Positions 12,091 to 23,746 of a DNA stretch of 64,000 nucleotides are shown one piece after another. Source of the DNA: Diphasiastrum complanatum (lineage: Eukaryota > Streptophyta > Lycopodiopsida > Lycopodiales > Lycopodiaceae); the NCBI GenBank assembly GCA_029204225.1, contig CM055109.1:26480178-26544177 (forward strand), in the 5' to 3' direction. The first letter of the stretch is position 1; every line of letters begins with the position of its first letter. Under the pieces are notes generated by a model. That model was not told where the DNA came from and made no database searches. It saw only the letters and a program-made list of their open reading frames with translations. Position numbers and translations under genes: made by a program.

Positions 12091-12278
12091 CTCAATTCCA
12101 TCATGTAATGAGCATCCTGAAATTTGTTTATACATAATCTGGAAAACACAAAAAAAAAAGAGAAGGATCGAATTTTGTTAACAAATGATCAAAAAAATAC
12201 CGACCCAACATTGAGCTTGGCAGCGAAGGATTTTCCAACCCTAGATCGGATCAGATGTATAATGACCAACAACCCTAC

Positions 12279-12729
12279 TCTAAGCATGCCAAACAATCAA
12301 CCACAAAGGTTACAAATGGTGGACAAACCAACCCAACCAATCCTTAGATCGAACAGATCTAGCCCCCAAGCTACGGATCAATCAAATTGAGGAATGAGGA
12401 ATCACTCAAGCAGCATGTAGCTACCAATCATGCAATCAAGCATACGCTAGTGAGAGCCCAATAGGTATACATATACCCTGCAAGGCCCATGCACCACTAG
12501 TAGTGCACTGTGACACCTCACTGGACACCTCTGTAGCCTACTTGGGCCACATCATCCAGTTTTAGACCCATACCAACTCCACCACCATGTGTTTAGGCCT
12601 ACAACCATTAATTATGACCTTATACACATAAGGGCCCCAATTCCCTTATAGTCACAATTAACTCATGGGTTGTTGGTCTACTGATCCCTAGCGTGAACAC
12701 GCTACCCGAGACCAGTCGTGGGCATGACA
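12279..12729 (-). repeat. Isolated gypsy LTR copy
   Basis: About 450 bp, reverse complement of the LTRs at 31014-31463 and 32779-33216. It begins (minus sense) TGTCATGCCC and ends at the same point as they do, at GGCATGCTTAGA. No pol sequence adjoins it, so it looks like a solo LTR. No obvious target-site duplication. Confidence 0.85.
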
Positions 12730-12739
12730 GGATGGGTCT

Positions 12740-14680
12740 AAATTTTTCGGGCGTCTTCAAACCTGGATCACGGAGGGGATCGGGTTTGATTTTTCCGAAC
12801 CCTGAAAAATCCGACCCTTTGATTTTTCGACCCTTTGTATATATTTCGACCCTTAGTAAAATTCAATATTGTCAGCTCAAAAATCTGACCCACGTCGTGT
12901 TGCTGACAACTCGTCTACCTCTATACATACTCAGTAAAATAGTGGCTACCTAATGTAGGACTGTTGTAGTTAATTAAGTAGGTTAATGTCAACTTTCAAT
13001 GTACTGATCATTTGAATTTCAATCATTAAGGAAGATCTACTGGGGTCAGCGATCTGATCATGTAATTAATTTGGAGGCATTACATAGTTTGTAGTAGTTG
13101 TCATTTTTGACAAGCAAGCTATCAACAAACTCAGCTAAATTCTAGTTATTGCACCTTCTGATTTGCGCCCAGCTTCACGTCCTTGTACTCAATTTTTGAT
13201 AATTATTTGTCTTTGTCTACACGATTGTGATTGTTCTATTGCGCATTTTAGTATTTGTTTCATCTTGAAATCTTATCTTGTAACTGACGCACTACCGATC
13301 TATCTCCATCTGCTCACCACTTTCGCTGCTCACCACGTTTTTCATCAAATTATGACACTAAGGACACCCATTTCTTTCACGGCTCATCTCTCTCACGTTG
13401 TATTTATGAGTTCCTGATTGCCTTCTCCTTCACTCTATCTCAGACGGACTGATAGGTCATGACCTTGCACAAATAGGTCATCTCCTTCATCTAAACATCG
13501 CCTCCATTCACAACATGATCCTGATAGCCTCCATCATTGTCAGCAGGAGGTCTCACAATGAATTTTTCTAGACCCCTTGCACCCATCCTACGGAACTTGT
13601 CTGTTACAAAATGTTCATTCTAGGGGCGTTTTAGTACATATTTGTTGTAGCATAAGGATTGGTTTTGAAACGGCAGTAATATTTCAAGATTGGCACAAAC
13701 AAGATGAATATAGTAATGGTTTTTCACCAAAGACAAATGTGAGTATGCATATCATATCGAACAGTCTCCCACCAAAGAAGAATGCAAGTATGCATGTTGA
13801 AACAGTACACATTTCCTTCTTCAATTATTGGAGAGGCAAGAAGTTAGAATTAATTGAGATGGATGGTTCTAAGATAAGTCACTCAACTATATTCATGCAG
13901 CCTCTCACTCGCCACATTTTATCTCTTTTCATAAACTCATCATTGTCTCATGTTTGTTGTATGCAGGCACCCGCAAACTCCAATCCAAAAACAGGATCTA
14001 GAGTTTGGCGGCAGTAGCCAATTAGAGTCCAAAAACAACTCAGCTAGATCTACTTAGACTAGTGCATGTAGGAAGAAACCTATTTACATAATGAGTACAT
14101 TCTTGTTGGATGCAAATCAACTATCTTGTTAGTAATTGTTGAGATTCTAATACTAAGTTTCGCTTTTATTTCATGTCAACATATTGTAATTATTTGTACA
14201 ACATACTTTTCTACATTGGTAAAAATATATGATAAAATCACACATGTCATTAGTCTTTCTTTTCAATCGATTGTTTTGGAATAGTTCAATGATAAAGATC
14301 TATTTTATCAAAACATAACAACTCAATGATATCGACAATTGCTATTACTGGACACCATTTAAAAATTCCAACATCCCTTGATGACCAGCTAAATTTAGCA
14401 CAAATCAAAAATCACGACATCAACAATCAACAAACCCTATTTAGCACAACATAGTCTGTAATTTCAAATAGCAATGGTAGAAGAGGATAACATTTCGTAT
14501 GTTGTAGTTAAGTCTATATAAGTTCAAAAGGAATTCATTCAAGTGAATAACAAAAGTGTTATTCAAGTAAAGGGCCATGTCAATACAAGAATGCACTTTG
14601 AAATGTCCATTAATTCCTAGGCTGTAACTATGTATTTCTAGCTTAATTTATAAAAGCTTGTTCAAGTCAAAATTATTAGG
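12740..14680. other. No supported gene
   Basis: Mixed sequence with short ORFs. The 146-codon ORF at 13577-14017 contains an internal imperfect duplication ('caccaaag..aatg..agtatgcat', near 13727 and 13771) but no recognisable domain. Confidence 0.45.
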
Positions 14681-14689
14681 ATTAACTAG

Positions 14690-15300
14690 CCCTTGGTTGA
14701 TGTGCTCATAACAAGCACTGATGTAATGGTAATGTTGAAAATGTTGTCAAATATGTTTTCCCCTTAATGAATCCATATTGTCTAGTGAAATAATCTTAGA
14801 CATTGTAATTAAGGTGTGTAGCCAAAACCTTCACAATAGCTATGGAATAAGCATAATGAGCATGGTAAGGGACATACCTTTAACTATGCTATGAGAAGGA
14901 ACTTTGGGCGCCAATTTAATAAGGCCTTGCATGAACTAATCAAAGAAAATACTGGCACTAGAATTTTGATTGAGTTTCTTTAGTACATGTCCCTTTATCT
15001 CATTCTCCTACACTTATAAAAAGCTTGGAATAATGTCGTTAAAGTTTTCCAACAACTAAGTTGTCTAGTGCAATTTCCTCTTCTCCAATGGAGACATTGA
15101 GAATTCCCTTTATCACCTTGGCTAATCATAGCATAAAAGGTGCAAAAAATTGTTCAGCTCTTTATTTTGAATGTTTTGCAAGGTGCTCAAATCATAAGTG
15201 TTTAGCATTTTTCATTTTTGTTGTCTCCATAGAGAGTGATGGGAAAAAAGTCGACTTTGTATTATCTTGAGTGTTTTGGAAAAATAACGAAAAGGTAAAA
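14690..15300 (-). mobile_element. LINE reverse transcriptase remnant
   Basis: Minus-strand reading in order: GLIKLAPK (about 14926-14902), LTMLIM, AIVKVLATHLNYN (14846-14808), then RQYGFIKGKT (14783-14754). This is the conserved succession of non-LTR RT motifs: the LIPK block, the RPI.LLN block, the K.LA.RL block and the Q.GFI.GR block. Several stops and frameshifts; the endonuclease region, expected above 15300, was not recognised. Confidence 0.7.
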
Positions 15301-15708
15301 TCCCCTTCATTTAACCAATTCAAAAGATCCACTACAATTTAAAAGGTAGATCATAAAATGAAATGTGAAGCGTAAACTATCACTTGTGAAAGCAACATAT
15401 GACAAAATCTTGAAGTCCATAAGACTTCTTGATAACAATGCATAGCTCAAAATGTTCATAAAATTTATGGGGCAAGCACATTGCACCTCATTAATGGTCA
15501 AAATCTATTGGCCATAAAACATTTTCAATCAAAATGTAAATGTCAACACAATCTCATATGCTTGGGAAGATTAATTTTAGTGACATTACAACAAATTCAA
15601 CTGTTGTTTAAGCCTCGCCCTAAATTTAAGACCATTTTATTGGGTGCACATTTCAAAAGACCATCTCCCAATACATCTTCGTGGAAGCTGGTATAAAAAG
15701 TACTTGGT

Positions 15709-15845
15709 ATTACATATTATGGAATGAGCCGGGAAGATGACACTCTAGCCAATAAAGAGTCATAGGCGAGGCTCGGAAGGGCTGAGACTATGATTCTTTA
15801 TTGGGCAGAATGTCATATGCCCAGCTCATTCCATTCTGTAATGCA
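15709..15845. repeat. Imperfect inverted repeat, ~57-bp arms
   Basis: Left arm 15709-15765 ('attatggaatgagc' through 'aataaagagtcatag'); right arm about 15788-15845 is its reverse complement with roughly a dozen differences. The loop is about 22 bp. Short element with terminal inverted symmetry, consistent with a MITE or foldback relic next to the LINE fragment. Confidence 0.75.
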
Positions 15846-16369
15846 TAGTTGTTGCTTCTTCACATGACCATTATGTAGTAGAATTTGCACTTGAAAAACA
15901 TAATCAACGTTCTCGAAGTTAAGCTTTTTTCACAGGACCATTATAAAGCGAAATTTGCACAAATCACTCATTCTGCTTTTAAGCAGTATAAACAATGAGC
16001 AAAAAATGCAGCAACTATGCATAACTTCCCCATAAGCTCTAACAGAATTTGTTAAAGACCTAAAATATTAGCAATAACTTCAAGAAGGCTCCTTAAACAG
16101 TGCCCTTTTTATCATTGCACATGAGGATCTTTTGGGACAACGACAACTGTCAGCAGCTACTCATCGTTTATCCGAGCCGTCAGACCTCCGTCTCGCTCAC
16201 GCATGGCCCCCACTTGACGGACCTGTGACGGAACAGAATGTTCGTCGTCAAAGGGGGCTCAACTTTTTCCCTTTCCGTTCATTTTCGTTGTCGACAAAAT
16301 TACAGTATCTTTTCCAATATAATGCTGCCTGCCTTTTATAGTGAAATTGCTAGGGCCTCATCTGGACGA

Positions 16370-16746
16370 CACGTGTCCTCTAGATTACTAATGTAGTGTA
16401 AACTGGTATGGGAATGAAATTTTATCATTTGACCCTCGCGACCGTTAGATCTTGTCAGAAACGTTCAGATGTTGCCACGTTTTTGAAGAGGATATCTCCA
16501 GGTGATACGTGGCAGACATCCAAGTGGTTGCACTGAAATCTATTCGTGTAACTAAGTCTTGGAGCGCTGTTTTAAAGCTCGCTTTCCGTACCCCACTCGA
16601 GTCTGTTAGTGACACCTCAATTTGAAGCACTCGCATCTTAATGGCAGCAAATGATCTAAATCTCGCCACCGTTGGATGCCCTCCCGAGCTCTCAGATTGT
16701 GCCACGTTAAAAATATTTTTACTCCACGTGGCCAGTGTGCCACGTG
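16370..16746 (+). promoter_or_regulatory. G-box/ACGT cluster upstream of GT47 gene
   Basis: CACGTG palindromes occur at 16370-16375, 16725-16730 and 16741-16746; the last two are 16 bp apart and both extended to CCACGTGG or GCCACGTGG. More ACGT cores lie near 16475, 16506 and 16702. Such sites bind plant bZIP and bHLH factors (ABRE/G-box). They lie about 0.85-1.2 kb upstream of the GT47 start codon; a leader intron would place them nearer the true transcription start. Confidence 0.6.
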
Positions 16747-16848
16747 GAGGGAATCCAAGTGATCGGGCGTCCAATACGTCGGGTGCATTGGTTTGCCCGC
16801 TCCTGCTCTTCTGTCTTCCCTGATCCAGGAAGGAGGAGGAGAAAAGGA

Positions 16849-16926
16849 ATGGCGACGATAGCAGCAGCAGCAGCTATGGATCTTCACTGTCAGATCTTCT
16901 CTCTGATTTCCCGATTTTTCATCTGA
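16849..16926 (+). other. Possible upstream ORF / leader of GT47 mRNA
   Basis: ATG in the context 'ggaatggcg' opens a 25-codon frame with an Ala run (MATIAAAAAMDLHC), ending before 'tctgatttcccg' pyrimidine-rich sequence typical of 5' leaders. It could be a uORF, or a leader exon with an intron before 17594. No transcript evidence is available here. Confidence 0.25.
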
Positions 16927-17593
16927 TTTACGCTCTTTTCTGCTCAGATCTAGAATCGGTCTTTCGTTTTTAGTTCAGATCTAGAATCAACCTTTCGTTT
17001 CAGTTCGGATGCTTCATAAGACTGATGAGTCTTCTTGGAAGGATGTTTGAAGCTTTACGGCAGTTATGTCTCGAATCCAGGCAAAGCTTGCAAATTATAG
17101 CTAAATAGAAGATTTGCAGCTCTATGGTGGAGCGCTTCTGTTATTCATCGTTTTGTCTTCTTAAGAGAACGTGAATGCCACTGGTCGGTTTCTTGACGAA
17201 TGTTTTCGCGCATTCAAAATTTTCCCTTTTTTCTAGGGTTGTCTTCTTGATGCCACTGGCTGGCGCCTCAATCTTGGAAATTATTGCATTAGCTGCAGCT
17301 GCCTGTTATGTTATTCAGCTGCCATACTATTCCTCTAAATCTTGGCCCCAGTAAAAGGACAACTGAAAACATGAATAGCTGCTAGGCATCGAGCCAAACC
17401 CTGCCTTATGGATATGTCTCATGATGCATATTTTCGTTTTTCGGTGAAATATCAATGGCACGATTTTCATATGATACCATTCAAAGGGATGAACTTAGGT
17501 GCTTTTGTAAGATCTACATCGTAAGCTTCACTTTTCACCCCATTTTGAGCTTTGATACTGTGCACGGCAGTTACAATCAGGTGAAGGATCTTC

Positions 17594-20500
17594 ATGAAGA
17601 ACTTTTTGTCTGATTTTGCGTGCAATGTACGCTCAGCCATCATCCTTGCAGTTTCACTTGTAGCCGCATTGGTTATTATAGATTCATATACATGGCGCCT
17701 TCTTTCTTTTCCCTGGACGATTCCATCTTCAAACATCCCACCTTCTTTTTCAAAAGAAATTTCAGAAAACACCATAGCTAGCAACAATTTTTCAGACCTG
17801 CATGCCAGGTTGGTGAGCCCTGCTGAAGCCGAGGCTGCAATTGCCAAGGCCAAAGCTGCTGATGGTATTACAGATGATGATTACAGTAAGTTTGATGGGC
17901 AGGGCATGCAAGGCATTGCTCCTCTACCACCCTCAACCGAAGCCAATAGCCCCAGAGCACAAACAGTTACTGGAATGCCATCACCACTATCTGCAGAAAT
18001 TCCCAGTCCTGAGTATTCTGAAGGGCTCGTTTCTGGGACAGGAGAAGGAAGCTTACAGGCGAGTCATTCAAATTCGCTATCTCAACCTCCAATATCTCAA
18101 CCTCCAATGTCTCAACCACCGACTTCGAACGAGATGCATTCAAACACCGCTTCAATTGTTGAGAATACAAGCCAGACATCTAAGTCAAGCAAGGTAATTT
18201 AGCGAATATTTCCACCGTTTGGGTTTGGATATTCCATAGCAGATTTTTATGATGCATTTCGTAATGCTAACATTTAGATCTTATTTTTTGTTATCTTTTC
18301 TTAAATATGATTTTGGGGGCAGACTCTACCGATGAAGTGAAGTGAAGGCTTTTTATGCTTTGACAATCCAATGCCACAACGGGAAAGACACACAAAATTT
18401 ACGTAATAATGACTGCTTGATCAAGTAAAAGTCATCTTATGCACTTTGATGTCTATATGAAGGCCAACCCTTTGGGGTTCTTTCAATGGAAAAGCAATGA
18501 AATTGAAAAGCTTGCATTTTCTTACATAGAGACTGTCAAGAGTGGTGACACGCTCCTTAGTGTGTCCAGCAATGCACTCACATTCAATACATGATTGAGA
18601 TGGACAGCCTTTGAGTACGAAGGCTTGTGATAACATTGGCAATGGCACTACTGTGAATAAGATCATCATAATATATAATATCGGGCCACATGGCACCAAA
18701 ATGGGGTACAATGATGTTCGATGAACATAATGAAAACTATACAACTAAGGCTCATCGGAGTCATGGTAATCAGAATCCTCCAAGTCTGTGCCTGTCTGAT
18801 GATCCCAAGGGTATGCAGATGAATCAGAGGGAACCATACGCCGTGGCGAGACCTTGGCTCTGCTGTTGCATGCTTTGGCTCTGCTGCCCTTGCTCGTCCT
18901 CCCCCTGCCCCTACCTCCTGCTCTCTCTCCTCCTCTGTCCCCCCTCTGGCTGCTCCCACCCATCCGTCTACGTCGACGTGTCTGTGTGTCAGGTGGCTGT
19001 GATCCTACGCCCTGGGATGGCCCGACCCACTGTGATGATGCCTGGCCAATAGTAGCCTGTGATGCTCCACTCTTGTCTACAAAAAGTGAACTTCAGCCCC
19101 CCCCCCCCTTCTCCCAAAACCTCTAGGTCTCCCTCTAGGCCTACGTGCAGGAATGGCTGGCTCCTCCTCTGTCTCCGCATCAGGGTCCACCAACATGTCA
19201 GCCATCCCGGGACGTGTTTCTGAACGCTCCTTTTTTTTTTTTTTTTGCAGTATGGGTGTTAGAAAATAGGTTTTTTGATGGGGGATCTAATGGTAATTTT
19301 TGCAAATTTATGTACTGTAGGAGCTCACAAATCCCTAACATTACCTAAGTATTGCTAATTCACTTATTCATGATGAATTGATTCACTGACTTAGGGTTTG
19401 GGGTCTGTGCTCATCACACAGTTATGATCATCTTATGTGGAGGCCTTTTGCAAATCGTCAGAGCTGTGGATATCTAGACCCATAATGCCTTATGTATCAT
19501 GTCGGTAGTATTGCTGATGCACTCATTGGTTAGACATGCACTAATTGGAAACCATACTTTTGCCCTACACGTCATACAGATAAACTCTATAGCATCTTTT
19601 AACACCTAGCATTTACTCGAGCATATGGATCACTTAGGTAAGAATGAAGCTCCTCCCAACCAAACAGGGTTCTAGATCACAACAAAATCAGGTCATAGTC
19701 ATTTGTTCTCACTTACCTGATTTTGCCCATCAACAATCATGATCACTTACGCTTGCTACCTTCTGCAACAAACTTGAGTCTTGCATCATGATTCGTGTGT
19801 CTTGTGGCATGTGCACTTGCCACTATGGTTACTCGTCTATGACACACGCCATGACTCATTTTTGATGTAACTATTGACATGTTTTCAATCAATCTTAATA
19901 GCTAAAGCAAGATATCACTTATGGTTTTGCAACCTTCATTAAGAACTGAAGGCCTCAACTCTTCGCGAAGGCTAAAGATAAACTTGTGAACCACCAGCCA
20001 CTCGGAAATCTCCTTGTTATCTTGATAAGTGCCTCTCTGTACTTATCAGCATATTCCTACACTGTGTATTGCCTCTGGCGATGCAAAAACCAAGCATCCG
20101 TTGCACGTACATGCTCATGTGGAGGTGAGCTCTGAAAGATCGCTTGAAATCAACCCAGGTGGAAGGCTTTGATACCAATTGTCACAAGCAAGCCTCTCCA
20201 AGCTCGTGAATCCTAGAAGGCCCAGTGTCGAATGAACCTCCCAACAATAGGCACACTCTCAGTGAATCTTGCTACCTGCTATTCCTGTCAACTCACACAT
20301 GGCATCTAGCAATGTGTGATCTGTCCACCTGGCATGCATGCGACCAGTGACCTGTGAGTGACTCATAGGGTACCACCCCCATGCCCCGCCAAAGACCTGT
20401 GACTCGCTTGGTCACCCCGGCTACTTGCCAGCTAGCATCTCGTCACTGACGGCTAGCATCCGACGGTCACAATTCACTGCATCTTTGACAGCTTGTTAGG

Positions 20501-23500
20501 CGGTCACACCGGGTTACTGCTTGTGACGCACCGGTCTTAGCTCGGGACAGATGTCCCCTCCGGTCACTAGCCTTTGCCAATACTTGGCCTGATGCCTTCC
20601 AATAAGGCATGCCGAGATAATGTTAGAGCAAGACCGGGCTCTAACAAAGGAGGTGACAACAGGTGGATGGTGGGAGGAGGGGAGAGGGAGCGAGCACAGG
20701 TGGTAATAGAGGGATGTATCATGTAGGGATCTTTGCACAGGAGTTGGGGGTTTGTATGCTGCAGGCAGGAGGTAGGAGGCTGGTGGCAGCACTGCAACGG
20801 GTAGAGATGGAAGCATCGGTGTGGCACCAGGCAGGTAGGGGGGAAGCTAGTGGATAGCACAGCAGGGAGGAGGTACTGGCCAGGGCACGTGGAGATGGGT
20901 GAATTAGCAGACAAAGAAACAGTGCAATGTGGAAGGAGTGATTTGAGGTGTGAGGAACAGCTAAAGAAAGGAGAGAAGATCAAAGCTGTGGAATGTGAGA
21001 GGAACAAAGTAATTGCAACAAAGAGGAGAAAAAGGCCAAATCCTGGGAAAGTGTTCTGATACCAAGCTATGAACATATCATAGTTATTACATATTAAGGG
21101 GACAAAAGAGAATGAAATGCTGGTAGTAATCTCCTATAAAGAATGCCATATAACCAACGTGAGACACAGGTGTGCAGGTCCTTCTAGAAAGTAACACTGC
21201 TAACCATCTCCTACCAAGACACTCAGTCATCAGAATCAATAAGCTGTAGAAATGATTAGCAAAGACCCTATTCCAGTCTGAAGAGTCTTAAAGGAACCTT
21301 CCTGAAATTGATCAACTAGGATTAAGATTCCCCAACCTTATCTAGAGTCAGGGCCCAATACTTAGGTGATGGGGGCCCAGTAATGTAAAAGAGTCCCTAA
21401 CTGCTATGCATAATACAGTGCTGGTTTGAAACTTTTGTGGTGCTGTACTCTCTATAAAATAAGATTTCCAATGTTTTTCTTATATTCTGGGTACTTTGGT
21501 ATATAAGCACTCTAATATGTATAAGCCTTTTCACCAAGTAGTGACTGCTTGCTTGCGTTGTGCTTGGTCAATTGAAACATTATAAGCTGATTCTTCTGCA
21601 TTTTTGTTTTCCAGGATGCACAACACAGCCAGACAAACTTACAGAAGCTAGAATCAAGTCTCAGGAGAGCTCGAATGGCTATTAGAAGGGCTGTCACTGG
21701 TGGGGGCATCAATGCCGAACCTAAACTTGGTTCAATCGACTACGAACCAGTTGGAGAGTTATACAGAAATGCTGCAATTTTTCGCCAGTATTGCTACCTC
21801 CTCATATCTAGCTTATTTTCTATTTCATCACTTAATATGTAATAGTTGAGCTCCTTGACCAATAATTAAATCATGCAGGGTGTCTTTTAGGTCTCTGTTA
21901 CCCAGTTCCAACAAAACTTTCTCAAAGTTCTGTCATGTCTTGTTTGTTCTTAGGGATGAGCAGAACGAGTCAAAGTTTTTTCCAAGGCTGTTGTTTTTGG
22001 ACATGCCATTACAAGTTAGTTGGTTCATTAGCTACCGGTTTTGTAGCTACCTTTTCAGTTGCTAGAATGCAGCATATTTAATCAACAAACCATTTCTGAC
22101 TTGAAAGAGACCTCTGGTTCTGAAGTAGTTCATACAACTCTTCAATATTTAAAGGGTTATGCCAACATTCTTTGGTTTCCTAGATTTAACGATGTTTCAA
22201 AGTGTGGTATGGCAATTAGTCTTAAGGGCTACTGTGGTACAACTGCTACACATCAGGTATCTCTAAATATTGAAAGGCTTTATTTTCTGTTTTTTGTGAG
22301 GACTCACAACCCGTAGCTTGCCACAAGTTTTGAGAGTACGTCTGGCAGAGTTTCGTTTCTTGTCAGACATGCTTTATTTTGAGTGGCACTTCATCAACTG
22401 TGACATCTCTTTATCTTGAGTTCGTACTGCCAAGTGTGACTTGTGTTTGCAATTGGCATATCAGGAGTTCGATTTGTAAAACTTTGTTAAAAGTTAGTAG
22501 GGCTCGATGGTTTTTGGTGTTCTGTGAGCATCAGTACTGATGAGAGAGACCATTGCATTTGTGTAATTGTTAGGAGTTACCATGAAATGGAGACGCATTT
22601 TAAGATATATGTTTATCAAGAAGGAGAGGAGCCTTTGGTGCACAGTGGACCTTGTAAAGATATCTATGCCATTGAAGGCCGTTTCATACAGGAACTCCAG
22701 GGACGAAATCCATTTTTGACATCGGATCCTGAAAAAGCTCATGCCTTTTTTCTTCCTTTCAGTGTTGCGCATATGGTTTCATATCTGTATTCTGACAACT
22801 CCAAGGACATGTCCCCTTTGAAGCGTGTTGTCAGAGATTATATTGATGTTGTAAATCTTAAGTACCCATATTGGAACAGGAGTGGAGGTGCGGATCATTT
22901 TATGTTGACGTGTCATGACTGGGTAAGATGTCACTATCCTGGTATTTGCAAGAAGGCTATGGCAAGGGACCACACAAAAAATCTCTTTGTTTATATTATT
23001 GCTGTAGTTACTAATATGGAAATCAGTATATCATCTTAGCATGACATGTAAACAAGCTGTTTTTGTTGTGTTGCTTGTAGGGGCCACATGTTTCCAGAGC
23101 CCATCAAGATCTTTCTACGAATGTTATTCGTGTACTTTGTAATGCAAATGTTTCAGAAGGCTATATCCCATATAAGGATGCAAGTCTTCCAGAAATTAAT
23201 CTTATTGGGGGTCACATTCCTACTGAACTCGGTGGCCCCTCAGGACCAGAAAGGCAATTTTTGGCATTTTTTGCTGGTGGCGATCATGGTCCTGTAAGGC
23301 CTGTGCTTTTTGAATTCTGGAAAGAAAAGGATAGCGATGTTAGAGTATTTCAGTCACTTCCCCCAGGAGTGTCTTATCAGGACTACATGAAAAAGAGCAA
23401 GTTTTGTTTGTGTCCAGGGGGTTACGAAGTCAATAGTCCTAGAATTGTCGAAGCTATATACAATGACTGTGTACCAGTCATCATTGCAGACAGTTTTGTC

Positions 23501-23746
23501 CTTCCCTTTAGTGATATATTAGATTGGAGTACTTTTTCCATACATGTTTTGGAAAAAGACATTCCTAGCTTGAAGATTATTTTAGAATCAGTTTCTATGG
23601 AAAAGTACCTTCGAATGCAAGACCGAGTTAGGCAGGTGCAGAGGCATTTTCTGCTTAACCAGCCTCCCAAAAGATATGATGTATTTCATATGATTTTGCA
23701 TTCAGTTTGGTTGCGAAGGTTGAATATATTAATTCGCGATTATTAA
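17594..23746 (+). CDS. GT47 exostosin-family glycosyltransferase
   Basis: Four exons: 17594-18193, 21615-21787, 22574-22922, 23081-23746; phases agree at every GT-AG junction and give about 595 residues. It is a type II membrane protein: short N-terminal tail, then a hydrophobic anchor (SAIILAVSLVAALVII, residues ~14-29), then a Ser/Pro-rich stem with SQPPISQPPMSQPP. The exostosin domain starts at YRNAAIF and FKIYVYQEGEEPLVHSGP, continues with FLPFSVAHMV, the DHFMLTCHDWGPH motif and FAGG, and includes the sugar-nucleotide-site signature CPGGYEVNSPRIVEAIYNDCVPVI. It should act in the Golgi lumen on cell-wall polysaccharide or arabinogalactan-protein glycans; donor and acceptor cannot be read from sequence. 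Complete and apparently functional. Intron 1 (3,421 bp) has retroelement debris. Confidence 0.95.
18300..21500 (-). mobile_element. Ty3/gypsy gag and primer-site debris in GT47 intron 1
   Basis: On the minus strand, 20160-19910 reads TWVDFKRSFRAHLHMSMYVQ then, after frameshifts, LREELRPSVLNEG, a gypsy gag core. Immediately 5' of it at 20165-20177 is TGGTATCAAAGCC, close to the Met-tRNA primer site, so the gag N-terminus has been deleted. A second primer-like site, TTGGTATCAGAAC, lies near 21055-21068, suggesting two overlapping elements. At 18745-18960 a minus-strand Arg/Gly-rich and acidic-tail ORF may be transposon-derived. A poly-C run occurs at 19098-19109. Splicing removes all of this. 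Confidence 0.6.

Noticed and set aside
13577-14017. 146-residue plus-strand ORF
   Set aside because: No recognisable domain, biased composition and no supporting splice context; left unannotated as a gene.
17467-17853. 128-residue minus-strand ORF
   Set aside because: Antisense shadow of GT47 exon 1; no motif, and the plus frame is clearly the coding one.
18690-19180. Overlapping ORFs on both strands at a GC-rich patch
   Set aside because: Cross-strand open frames are due to base composition; only a weak transposon-tail resemblance on the minus strand, not enough to call a gene.
20567-21076. 169-residue minus-strand ORF rich in Pro, Ser, Leu, His
   Set aside because: Lies in retroelement leader/LTR-like sequence within GT47 intron 1, ends at a primer-site-like motif; looks like non-coding GC-richer LTR DNA.
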